Both the position numbers and the translations under genes were made by a program. The notes beneath the pieces are model-generated. The model was not told the origin of the DNA. It worked only from the letters and a program-made list of their open reading frames with translations, and did not search any database. Below, piece after piece: positions 1 through 10,998 of a stretch of DNA of 64,000 nt. How positions within the stretch are numbered: position 1 is the stretch's first letter; the number at the start of each line of letters is the position of its first letter. The stretch lies in assembly GCA_027579435.1 (NCBI GenBank), contig JANBPK010000713.1, forward strand, positions 1-64,000, written 5' to 3'. The DNA comes from Candolleomyces eurysporus. Lineage: Eukaryota > Basidiomycota > Agaricomycetes > Agaricales > Psathyrellaceae.

Positions 1-2266
1 ACTTGAGACTGAACTTGGGGTTGAGCCTGGGGTGCTTGCTGCACTGCAGGAGCAGCCTGAGCAACCGGCCCTCCATACGGCGATGGCAACGATTGGGCCT
101 GAGGTTGAATCTGAGGTTGAACCTGGGGCTGGGGTTGCGCTGGAGGCTGCTGCTGGGGCATAGGTTGGCCATATGGATTAGGTCCTTGCACTCCGTACGG
201 GACACTGTACCCATAAGCCTGAGGTGCCGGTGCCGGAGAAGGAGCGGATTGAACAGGGGGCTGAGCCTGTGGTTGCTGCCCGTAAGGTGGTTGAGCTTGG
301 ACGGGGGCCTGTGTCGGAGTAACCTGAGGTTGAGGGAGTGGGTACGTAGAAGCGGGTGCCGGATAGGCGTTATAACCTGGCCGTTGATAAATGTTCGGAT
401 TCCATCCTGAAGCGGAAGGCTGAGGCTGAGGACGTGCGTTGGGGCGACCTTGAGCGGGCGGGTACTGAGACGGGCGATAGGGCTGTGGTTGATCATATGC
501 TAAAGAGCTTGNTTAGCATGACTTGAAAAGTGGAAATCGACACTGTACCTACCTCCCGTATGCCGAGCCAAGCTCTCCTCCATCATGCGATCGAAAATGG
601 TTCGAGCTCGAACAAAGGTTTCGTTCATAGAGACGAGATCAGCTGATGAGATTGTGAGAAGCAGGCCAGATATGAATACGGTAGGACGACATGCCTCTCT
701 TTTGGCTGTATTTGTCAATCAATTTCACGATTTTGGGGCGAAGCGACATGCAAGATCGGTACAGCTCCTGTTGCTCCAGTCAGAAAGCAGTTAATGAACG
801 CTGGGCTGGAAGCCTCATACCTGTATATCCTCGTTATCAGCCAGATTATCCTTATCAGGATCCAAAGAGCGCAGCTGGCTCAGCAACTTCTCGACATTAA
901 CGGCCTGAGAAAACACGGCAGCCTCTTGCTCAGCTTCCTTTGCGAGCTCGCTCGCAGTGGGTTCGGGCATAGGTTCCTATGAGATAAGTCAGTGAGTAGC
1001 GATCGTCCGAAAGGACCAGAAAATACGCACAACATAATTGACAGGAAAAATACCAGTCCGACCCTTGAGCTGACCTCTCCACCAATCCTTGTAGCCACGG
1101 TCAACGACCTTGATTACATCACCCTTGTCAAACGCCAATTCGCCAGGTTCGGTTGGCTCAAAGGCGTGTAGAGCTCGAACACGGGTAACGATGCTCAAAT
1201 TGGTATCGGTCGTTGGCGATCGCGGTGCAGTCGTGGATGGTGCCGCTGATGGCATGGTAGGAGGAGTATAAGCTGAGCGCTGGGGTTGGGGTTGAGGCTG
1301 AGGCTGAGGTTGAGGCTGAGGCTGGGGCTGGGGTTCCGGTTCATTATAACGTTGTTGAGTGACAGGCGACGGGGTTCGAGCGGGCACATAACCAGCCTGG
1401 TACTTGGGTGCCGCGTAAGCATTGGTAGACGACGATGAGCCACCCGCATTCGAGCTCGATCCAGCACCGCTGGAGGTAAGGCTGTATTCCGCAGCCCAAG
1501 CGGAGCGCCCTCCGCGATCGTGCATCGACATCTCCAGAACTCGCTGTAATTCTTCTTCCTCTTTACGACGGATATCATCGTCAACAGCTGGGGGTGGAGG
1601 TTCCTGTGGTGTTTCGAATTTGTAGTCTGTGGATTACAGGTGAGGGGGGGGAGAGATAGCGGGCCAATGAACACACTCACTCTTCGTCTTCAAATTGTTG
1701 TAGAGATCTTCCATAATCCCGAGGGTAGTATCATTCTCAAATTCGGCAGTGCACTCCGCAACAAGTGACAGGGCCCGTCTCTTGACCTTGTCGTGGGTTG
1801 TCTGCGGGCAAAGTCAGTCTTGTACTAGCAGCTTTGATCATGTATTCGCTTACCCGATCAGTGATGATCCTCTCAAGGGCTTGGGTGAAAGCCTTGGATG
1901 CCAGCTCACGGTGAAGCTCTTTCCCCAGGTTCTTGAGCAGAGACTCGGACAACGACAGAGCATAGAGCTGCACATTGGGGTTCCGATGGGCAAGTCGTTT
2001 AATCAGGGCTGCTACGGCCTGATTAGCGCTGTTAATAGTATATCAGCATCCTGCCCCGCAGGTTATGGCAACGACGCACCCTTCCTGACCCTCGTCTCCC
2101 ACCTTATCGCACAGGGTCATGATGATCTCCCAGTTTTCGCTGGTCAGATTCTCATCCGTCGCCTTCGCTATTGTAGATGTCCATGAGCTACGCCACATTA
2201 GTCCAGTCCGCTGCACTACTCACCGACGATTTCATCGTAGGGATTCGCTGCACCACCGCCAAACAT
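1..2266 (-). CDS. HSE1: HSE1, ESCRT-0 subunit (3' end outside window)
   Basis: Partner of Vps27 in ESCRT-0, which binds ubiquitinated cargo on endosomes and starts sorting into multivesicular bodies. The start at 2266 gives [14 protein letters not shown] and then a GT donor. Downstream exons encode a VHS domain ([20 protein letters not shown], then [16 protein letters not shown]), a ubiquitin-interacting motif near 1520-1580 ([16 protein letters not shown]), an SH3 domain near 1040-1180 ([29 protein letters not shown]) and the helical GAT-like core near 600-800 ([20 protein letters not shown]). This is the expected domain order. The C-terminus, 1-480, is a proline/glutamine-rich low-complexity tail continuing past the window edge. 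At least five short introns interrupt it. The QPQP-coding tract at 1270-1340 is a short DNA repeat that could vary in length. Exon borders were placed by eye. Confidence 0.93.
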
Positions 2267-2434
2267 ACTGGAAGGGTGGTCGTCGTGGTATGGGTTCAAG
2301 ATTGAGCTGCGGACGCTGAGGACGGTAAGGGCTTTGGTCAAGGGGTGCTTGGGTGGCTGTGGTGTGATCAGGGGACGCTTCCAACTCCGCCGTCAACAGC
2401 CTTTCGGCGTCCTGAATTGCTGTTATCGTTAACC
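2267..2434. promoter_or_regulatory. Shared divergent promoter of HSE1 and MMS2
   Basis: Only 168 bp separate the ATG of HSE1 (minus) from the ATG of MMS2 (plus), so both promoters and both 5' leaders must lie here. No clear TATA box is visible. Coupled expression is an inference from the spacing. Confidence 0.7.
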
Positions 2435-3021
2435 ATGGCCAAGGGTAGGTCGTTCTCCTCGATGTCCCTAAATTCTGGATGATCTGATCTCAAGCACAGT
2501 CCCCAGGAACTTCAGACTGCTGGAGGAGCTCGAGAAAGGCGAGAAGGGCATCGGAGATGGCTCCTGCTCGTACGGGCTCGAGGATGGCGACGATATTATG
2601 ATGAGCAGCTGGAATGGCACTATCATTGGGCCTGGACATGTGAGCTACCTAGACTATCTACCCTGAACGCCGTTCTGACCACAGAGACTGGTTAGACCGT
2701 CCACGAGAACCGAATCTACAGCCTCAAGATTACTTGTGGCGATAACTATCCCGAGGTCCCACCAGATGTCCAGTTCTTGTCTCGAGTGAACCTGCCATTC
2801 GTGAGCCAAGTGGACGGAAAGGTTGACCGCTCCAAACTTCCTGTTCTGGCAGGCTGGAATCGAAATCTCAGCCTCGAGAATGTCCTGGTCGAAATCCGCA
2901 AGTGCGTGCTTTCCTTCGTCGCTTGTGCTTGTACTCAATCATTCTGATTCTGTGTTGCAGGGAAATGGCCTCGTTCAACAACAGGAAGCTTCCCCAACCG
3001 CCGGAAGGCTCTATGTTCTGA
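2435..3021 (+). CDS. MMS2: MMS2/UEV1 ubiquitin-conjugating enzyme variant
   Basis: Catalytically inactive E2 variant that pairs with Ubc13 to build K63-linked ubiquitin chains, used in post-replication repair and membrane-protein sorting. Four exons (2435-2444, 2500-2639, 2696-2901, 2961-3021) join in frame to 138 aa, the normal family length. The N-terminus [20 protein letters not shown], the SYGLEDGDD segment, [31 protein letters not shown] and the terminal [12 protein letters not shown] are diagnostic of Mms2/Uev1. No cysteine occupies the usual E2 active-site position, as expected for this family. The first exon is only 10 nt. The gene is divergent from HSE1 and convergent with the next gene. 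Confidence 0.95.
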
Positions 3022-3459
3022 ACCCATGTTCCCACTCAATCCACGATATCGATGTGTAGAATTCCGAAGTTCCCGAAGTAACGATAATGAATAGCAAACA
3101 TACTTGTTTCTTAACAGCATGCCGTGCGCCAAGTAAGCACATCTGCCGGGAGAAAGGCATAAATAGGTCAGTGAGTCAAACATACTCGACTAACGGCTCA
3201 TCCCCAATCTACCCTGGTACATGATCGATGGCCATCCTGCGATATACTCGGATCATGGGCTAGACGCCAAAGATACTGCCCGCACTAGGCCCAAGGAGCA
3301 AGCGCTGGAGATTAGAATACGATTACACTAATGAGCTACAGATACATAAAATCTACGAAACAACGAGCGAGGAGCCAAACGAGTTACAGACAACTGAAAC
3401 CAAACCTAACGTTTACTGATACAGCCTCCCAAGAGTACATCGTCTACTCTTTGATGTAA
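3022..3459. other. Convergent intergenic stretch
   Basis: Between the MMS2 stop and the stop of the minus-strand gene at 3460. It should hold both 3' UTRs. I see no coding pattern or repeat here. Confidence 0.5.
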
Positions 3460-4265
3460 CTAATGCATCTCATGACGCGCCGGTACGACCCTCGCCTTCC
3501 CTTCCGCCGTCTTCTCATAATTCTTCACATAATCCGGACCCTTAGTATACGCCCTCCCACTATCATCCTTCTTCCCCCTCTGCGGTGGCGGAACCATCTT
3601 CCTCCGTTCTTGCCATGTCGCCTGGTCGAACTCTCCCTCACTGGGTGCCAGAAGAGTGGATTGGGCCCAGCGGCCTGGTAAGACCATCTCGCTGTCTGAC
3701 CTCCTACCAGCCCCCTCCTGAGTGCCAGCGCTATCGGAAGGGGAGGTCGGGTTCGAAGCTGAAGCTTTGGCGGACTCCCGAAGCTCTTGTTTGAGAGAGG
3801 ACAGGGTTTGATGGCCGCTGTGGTGCTCATGCCCGGGGAAAGCAGGGGGGATGTCGCTGTACTGAGCTTTATAACCCTTCATGGGTTGAAGGTCGGATAA
3901 CTCGGGATTGGGGACGGGGCGTTGGAGGGCGCCCTGCAGTTGTTCGTCTGAAATGATATTGGTGACGATCAGCCAATATTCGATAAAGGATTGAAACGAG
4001 AAAGAGGAGATCTAGGACGAGGACGACTCACGATGAGGATTCCTCCCAGCCGCCTGCTCCCTCCTCTTCAGATAAGACATGCTGAAGAAGGTTCCGAGAA
4101 GTAGACCTGCGACGGCTGTGCCTCCAATCAAGAAGGTCTGGAGAACCACAGAGTCGTAAAGTAGGATGATATGGTCAATACGCCAAATTCGAGATGAAGT
4201 TCAGAAAGACGACGCACCCTTCCAGCGTTCTTGGGGACGTCCGCAGCGAGGTTTGGGTTTGCCAT
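3460..4265 (-). CDS. Small single-helix membrane protein, function unknown
   Basis: Not recognised by name. The start at 4265 gives MANPNLAADVPKNAGR. After a short intron comes a hydrophobic helix (TFLIGGTAVAGLLLGTFF) followed at once by a basic stretch (SYLKRREQAAG), as in a one-pass anchored protein. After a second intron a hydrophilic tail runs to the stop at 3460 and ends KARVVPARHEMH. The tail has motifs such as GYKAQYSDIPPAFPGHEH and AQSTLLAPSEGEFDQATW. The total is about 200 aa in three exons. Ordered codon structure and clean splice sites make it a real gene. The position-one anchor would suit an organelle or ER protein, but no function is assigned. Confidence 0.75.
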
Positions 4266-5892
4266 GATGATGTATTAGATAACGAGATGAAAGCAAAGAG
4301 ATGCTATAACTGTTGGATGCGGAAGATAGAGTGGTAGAAGTACGATGGATGATGGTAGGGCAAAAGTGAGAGTCGGAGAGCTATATACTCACTCGAGACG
4401 CCCTCAGACCTCCTCCTACTCCTAATAGGTGTTTCATATTACGAAGGATAGAAAGATCCTTCTGTCTTCTCGCGTCTCAGTTCGAATCCACGCGATTCGA
4501 ATGGTGAGACACATAAGCGATGACAAAATCGTTTACCTACATATACATAAGTTCGTCGGAGAAAACACTCATACATGACCCGCGAGCATGCTACAAAAGA
4601 GGGTGGGGCTCGTAGATTGGAAGCGATAAGCTGGGAAGATACGACCAACCAATGTCTGGAGGAAAGAGTGACCTGTACAACACGCAGGTCCGGTCGCGCC
4701 AGGAGGTAATGGAGCCTGAGGTACGAGACCGCCTGGTCACCCAAATCATCAAGTTCCCGACAGAAGCTTGCTTCCCAACGAGCTGCATACAAGGCCAGAG
4801 GGTAGTTCCCTCGTCATCCCTGTGATGCTCAAATGCAGCAGTGTAGTCAGGTACGCAATTCGAGTCGGTCTCGGCGACTTCCCCCCGTGGCTGTTTTGAT
4901 TGTCCTCCTGAAAACCAAGAGGGGTTGATCAGGAAATCTGGAGATTCCGATGTTCTTCAGTGCAAACAATCAGAGCAAAGGGAGTGTGCTCACGCCTTTG
5001 CCTTGTGCCCGCTGCCAACCTGTTGGCAGGATCAATAAAGGTTTTGAGAGACCGAATGTTTCGCCCTCGGGAGCGAACTTATCCGAAATGACCCCTGCCG
5101 AATCCAAGAGGCTAAGGAATGAGCTGGTGAGCATTAGGATTGTATTTAAAAGCTCGAAAGTAGCCCCGCATTTGAAGAGTGAAATACCAGGGATGGTCAA
5201 GTGTTCCCCTGCTCCGTCGAATTCGGGGTTTCAAATTTATCTGCGATACGCCACCAAGGCGCCGACAAAGCACAAGGCTTGAAAACACGCTGCGCACCAA
5301 CAGCCTTTGCCTTTGTGCTCACCTATCCCTATGCCATCGCAATCTACGAGTCGCCGCCTGATCGATCTAGAAGGAGATATATATACTAGGTTTCGCTGGA
5401 GTATGGACTATACAAGGTTTGGTTTCGATATCGGAATCAAAAGAGACGGTGAGTACTGGACTAGAGGGAACGTTGAAAGCAAGGCTAGATTTGGAATGAG
5501 TATGAGGCGGATACTGAGTGCCGAGTAGTAAGTAGTATGTCAGCGAGTAGGTTGATTGCTATGTCTGTCGATATGTATGTCTAGAAATGAGGAGATTGTT
5601 GCAGGGAAAAATTAGAGAGATGAAACGAGAGATGGATTCAAAAACGGAAGTAACGGAGGAATAAGAGATTTAGGATTTGTACGCCAAAGAGGTGGAGAGC
5701 AAGGTTTCCTTTGTGTCCATATATATGATGCATGTCCGAGAGATTGATTGAGAGGCAAAAGAAAAGAGAGAGAGACAGCGAGACAGACGTAAGCAAAAAG
5801 ATGAGCNAGCCAAAAAAAAAAAAATCATCCAGTCCAGGAAGATCCAGCCACATCCAAGAAAGGAGTAAAAACAGTCAAGATCCACACACCAT
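4266..5892. other. Long stretch with no confident gene
   Basis: Open frames at 4439-4792 (minus) and 4950-5282 (plus) lack recognisable motifs, good splice context or family signatures, so I do not call them. The part nearest 5892 (from about 5530) is probably the 3' UTR of the following minus-strand gene. An A-rich run sits near 5813-5825. Confidence 0.45.
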
Positions 5893-8800
5893 CTACCTCC
5901 TCTTCTTCTTCAACTTGGCCGGTCCCCCATTCGACGACCCCGACCCATTCGACGCACTCCAAACCACAGCCGACCCCGTCGTCCCCGAAAACACACTACT
6001 CCCAGCCGCCGTACTAAACACCGACTCCCTCATCCCCGTCCTTTCACCGTACACTGCCGAAGTCACCCTCATCTCACTCCCAGCCTGAACCTTTCCATGC
6101 ACCGCGCTCCTACTAGCATTGGGATTGTTGTTGTTGTGAGGGACCGGATGGTTCGACGACAACGACGCTGCCAACCCCAGCTCATCCACAGACGACACCG
6201 GGGACGCCCACAGCTTCTTCCTCGTCATCCACCCCATACCCGCTTTCATCTTCGTAGGCGAAGGGCTCGCCGGTGGCGAAACCGCCGGACTATTCGTCAT
6301 AGAGGCACTCGCCGAAGCACTCGCTGAAGCAAGGTTCGTAGACGAAAGCGANTCCAATCCCGACAGCGGCGATTCAGGCCTGAGGTTATAGCGCAAGTAG
6401 TCNTTATGGTGGCCGTTGGACAAGTCGCGACCGGAGCCGTANGTAACGGATGTCGNGCGTTGAGGGTGGGGGTGAGCAGACGACGATCCATACACCGTCG
6501 ACGTCGTCGTCCGATCACTCATACTCGACCCAGGCCGCGAGATAGGCACCATCCCACTTCCACCGTTCAGATTCGTCATGCTGCCCCCATACCCACTCAC
6601 CACCGACTCCCTACGCGAAGGCGAGGCACTCGACATGGAAGAGCCGCCCATATAGCCACTATATCCAGAGTCACTACCCCGTTGACTTGANACCGAGTGT
6701 CTCCTNCTATGACTCGGCATTGGGTACGGCCCAGGCAACAGAGCGCTATCCACGATGAACGANAGCGGCGCAGGCTCCCTCGCNCTCGTCACTGTCGACC
6801 TCCGACTAACATTCCCTTGAACGATCGTCTTGGAGGATTTACTCGATTTCGTCGTGTTCGTCCTCGAAGGAGTCGTCGAATTGGCCGTAGTGGCGGCACC
6901 GTTGCCAGAGGGAGTAGCAGAGNGGGGAGTTGGGCCAGATTTTGAAGGTGTCGCGTTCGTGGTTTCAGAGTTGGACGTAGGCAGAGGCGGGATCGAGGCA
7001 GCNTCTTGTTGCTGCTGATTCTGATGCCCCTCGGTCGTAGATGGCGGAGGCGAAGGATAATACACATCCCCNTTNGCAGGTTCAGAGTGCTGACTATCGC
7101 TGTTCTCTTCTTCCACACTTCCTTTTCGCCCTGCTCTTCCATTCTGCTGCGACGATGCTTGANCCTGCCCTCCGACGACAGACCCAGCCGCTGAAGAACC
7201 ACTAGCAACAGCGGTCTCCGAAGGGTTCGACTCCGTCGGCGTAACACTCATCGAACTGTGCAACTCATCATCCCTATCCTCAGCAGTCCCCTCCAAAGAG
7301 GGCCCCTTCTGCACTAGCCTCACCCCACTCCCCTCAGCACCCCCCTTCACCCCNTCCTCCACACTGCCATTCACATTCCTCACCGGCTCCACATCCGCAT
7401 ACCCAGCCGGGTACCCATTCGCATTCCGATCCACACGAGACCGAGTAGACTCCTTCCGACTCCTCCCATCGCNATTCCTCACATCACCAGCACCACCACC
7501 GTTCTTCACAACACTGCTCCTAGCAGACGCAACAGTCCCAGCAAACGACACCCCACTCACAGGCCGTCCCTGCACACTCCAATCATGCTGAATGCTCACA
7601 TCGCACATCGCNGGATACAACACCGACAAAGGTCTGTCCTTCACCGACTCGCGCTCCCCTCTCCCATTCGTGTTCGTCGTCGNNGNGCTAGTCGCAGTAA
7701 ACTGNGTATCAACCGTATCCGAGCGCTTATGCTTGTGGTCGCGGTCGCGTTCCCGATGGGTGTCAAGGGATACNCGGGTCACATGAGAATGAGGTGCAGG
7801 CCCAGAAACCGACCCCTTCCTCGACGACGACGACGACGACTCCGGGAGGTACACAGCAGGAATAGGCGGGACGGGGGGCGGNGCATCATGCTCATCCCCA
7901 TCCACAACGCTGCTCTTGTTCGAGTGGGACGACTTGGTCCGCTTCCTCCAGAACCACCCGCCNCCNCTCTTTGATGGGCTGTCCGCGCCACTCTCACTCT
8001 TNGCAACACTCTTGGTAGTAGACGAAGAAGCGGATCTGGACTTGGCCTTCTTCGATGCAGACGAGAGCGACGTCGTACTAGGNGAGCGGAGGAACGACAA
8101 NAAGTGACCTGACGCAGGCGAAGACGGGGCGGTCGAGCTNGAACGGCGNGGTGAAATCGACGGAGATGGGGACGACACAGCTCGGTTATTAGGGACNTAA
8201 TGCGCTTTGATTGGGGTGGACGGGGGACTNGGACCCGTGTTTGCGTTNCCATTCAGATTGACGAGCGNAACCGCAGGCGGAGATGCAGCCGCAGCAGCCG
8301 TCGGTGCGGAATTCAGAGGTACCTCCTTCCCNCTCTCCTTCTCTTTCTCCTTCTGCTTATCCTTCTTCTTCCCAACACTAAACTTCTTCTTCAGAACCGA
8401 CCCCTGCCTCTTCTTCTCCTTCCCCTTNGCACCCTCAGGCGGGGGCGAAAACGCCCTCCGCGAATCCTCAACATACGACACGGCATGCGCCCTATCTCTC
8501 GGGAGGTCCAAGCTCTTCGTCGCCCNCTTCTGCTCCTTCGAANTATCACCCTTGCCCGGACTCGAAGNGTCCAGATTCGCATTCNCATTCACCTNCGCAC
8601 CCCCAGGCCCACCCAGCCCCAAACTGGCCAACAGCTCCTTNCTCTTCTTCCTCGTAAACGTCAGCGTGTCCTGGTCGAAAATGTAATCATCCAACACAGG
8701 CCTCTTCTTCCCCTCCTTGGCCGCGTCCCCACTCGTATCGATNCCGCCATACGCCGACGCTCGAAANTCTGGCATCCGAGATGGATCGCTCGACCCAGAT

Positions 8801-10241
8801 CCAGAGCCGTACAGATAGTCCTGCGTCATAGCGCTAACATACACCTGCCACCCCTTTGGCGGCCAGCCCGAATCGATGTCGGGTGGCGGAAGCGTAGGAG
8901 GGGTCTCTGGGAGCGGTCGGCGCTGGCTCGGTCNACGGCTTGGCTCCGCCGCTGTCCCTGTGGAACCATTNGTCTCCGCGGGATTCGAGTACCACGACGT
9001 GGATGAATTCTTCCTCTGCGCAGTGGGCGTATACATAGGAGGGGGAGAGNTNTGATGAGAATTCGAAGGAGGATGAGGATGANGNACAGGAGGCGCCGGT
9101 GAACTCGCGTACGAGTAGCGATCCATCGAACTAGCAGGCCTCTGAACGTGGTCAAACGGGTAAGGGTGGGGATCGTGAAGCGAATAAGCAGACATGGAAG
9201 CAGGGGCGGGAGGTGGTTGGGTGATGGAGTTCCTCCTCGATGTTGATGTTGATGCAGGGATNGCCTCGGCGTACCCGGTCGCGTTCGAATAGGGGTTGTA
9301 NGATTGGTACTCCTCTTCTTCTTCTACTCTCCTCCCTTCTTGATCCTCCTCCCACCCATGTCCGTTAGAAGAGGGGGCACTGGGCGTGGGCTGGTAGTAC
9401 TGCATCTGCCTTGAGTAGCGCCGCGATTCTGATCCCGGTAGGACGAGGGATTGAGTCGAGTGCGAGACGCGCCCTCCCGAGTTTGAGTAGGGTCCANGTC
9501 CCTGATGTTGCGGTTGCTGTTGTTGATAATTATAGTAACGTCCACTACCNCTGCCAGCGTTTCTCGAGCTAGCGGCCCTTTGTGGCGGAGGCTGTGGGGA
9601 AGCAGCCCGACTATCAACAAAGGACACAACCGAGCTCCTCCTGCTCGCGTCCCCGCCTCCTCCTACTCCTCCGTACACACTCGAACCGCCGTAGATAGAC
9701 GATCCGCGTTGGATGTTGAAAGATGTCTGGGATGCAGACTTTCTGTAGTGGCCTGGGTGCTGGTAGACCGAATGACTACGAGAACTCTGACCGGGAGTTT
9801 GGTATCGCTGGTAGTGCCCGTTCGAGCTAAGGTGGCCTGTCGACCCATTTTTGAAGTGGTAGTACCCGGCGGTCGACGACGACGTAGTGGAGGGGGTGCG
9901 GTTCTTTAAGATTGGCCTGGGAGGCGCGGTGTACGTNCTTGNCGCTGAAGGCCTCTGGTAGGTCGGCGGTGTCGGGGGCGGCGTCGAGGCCGGTATGAGG
10001 GGTACTGGNGCTGACATGGTGGCGGTTGAGCTCAGAGACGTAGATGAGCCAGCACGTCGTTTATATCGCGCTGTGTNNACAAAGGGAGAGNNNCTATCAG
10101 ACAGCTGGGGGCATGCAACAAAGGAACGAGCGTACCGTTGTCCCAGTTGGTGGAGGAGATGGAAGAAAGACGTGTTCGGCTGGGAGGCTTGGCTTTATCC
10201 TCGCCGTCCTCCTCCTCGCCACGCGCCGTCGCCGTCTGCAT
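5893..10241 (-). CDS. Very long Ser/Pro-rich disordered protein, unknown function
   Basis: About 1,430 aa in two exons. The initiator is ATG at 10241. Exon 1 ends near 10136 (SSISSTNWDN), a 65-nt intron (10071-10135) is removed, and exon 2 continues in frame with ARYKRRAGSSTSLSST and stays open to 5893. An ATG inside exon 2 at 10017 would lose the conserved-looking start. Most of the protein is low-complexity Ser, Pro, Gly, Asn and Lys. One ordered segment near the middle (DIDSGWPPKGWQVYVSAMTQ, then LDDYIFDQDTLTFTRKK) looks like the conserved core. Later come a basic SVLKKKFSVGKKKDKQKEK patch and a lysine/arginine-only C-terminus (KLKKKRR). About forty single Ns fall in the gene without breaking the frame. 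It is probably a scaffold or cortical/nuclear protein, but that is a guess. Confidence 0.8.
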
Positions 10242-10287
10242 CCCTGCTTGGCCTTGTCCAGATCCAGGTGGCTTCTGCACGTCACTC

Positions 10288-10295
10288 TATATATA
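10288..10295 (-). promoter_or_regulatory. TATA box of the long disordered protein gene
   Basis: TATATATA lies 47 nt upstream of the ATG at 10241. An in-frame TAG just inside it excludes a longer N-terminus. The remainder of the 10242-10998 intergenic region shows no gene. Confidence 0.5.
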
Positions 10296-10998
10296 CTGAT
10301 GGTGGACATGAACACTTGGAATGCGGCTAAGCAAAGGGTTCTCCTCGTACCTTGGCTCGGACTCGCNCTCTCGTGCTCGCTGCGATGGGCTCTGGAGCCT
10401 TGCCAGCANCANAGTGTCGANGGTGACGTTGGGCGGTGAAAAGGCTTTGCCAATCAGGGTCGCCGAGCAAAAAGGCGCCTAGCATGAGGCGAACTTTATT
10501 TTGATGGGACGGGGGCTGGTCCCCATTCGTGCAAGCGTGCCTCCTGCCATCGGCCATGCTCCCTGCTGTAACCGATATATCACGTTTTGGCTCTTGACAT
10601 GAGAATATGAAAATCTCTCGTACTTGTATTGTTCTCCTCCTATTCATCCTTGTGTCCTGTTTCCTAGGATCCCAGCGAGCGCGTCAGCTATGACGACCTT
10701 GGAAGACTTCCAGGATGAGTGGGAAACGGAGCAATCATCTCAACAGGGGCCGAAAACGCGACGCAACGGTCAAGCTGTGACACGGGTCACGTCACGACAT
10801 GCCAAATGTCACATCACATGCTCGGGTCCCTCGTCACGCTCCCTCGGCGTGCACGAAAATATCGCGGCTTCGGGTGGTGACAGCGTTTACGGTTTGTCGT
10901 CGTCGTCGCGTCATACAACGAGCTCGGCCCTTGAGGTATGCGGTGTCGGCCTTCTCTCCAGCTCGAGGCCTAACTCTTCTCTCCTTGCAGGTTCATAA

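Noticed and set aside
1270..1340. Possible CRISPR or satellite repeat
   Set aside because: It is a short in-frame Gln/Pro-coding tract of HSE1.
4470..4510. AGTTCGAATCC resembling a tRNA B box
   Set aside because: No A box or acceptor stem can be placed at the right distance on the same strand.
6097..9909. Many Arg-rich open frames on both strands
   Set aside because: They are shadows of the long Ser/Pro-rich gene on the minus strand; codon pattern and intron fit only that frame.
10624..10998. Upstream plus-strand open frame before DAP3
   Set aside because: No family motif, and DAP3 has a normal targeting-like N-terminus from its own ATG at 10999.
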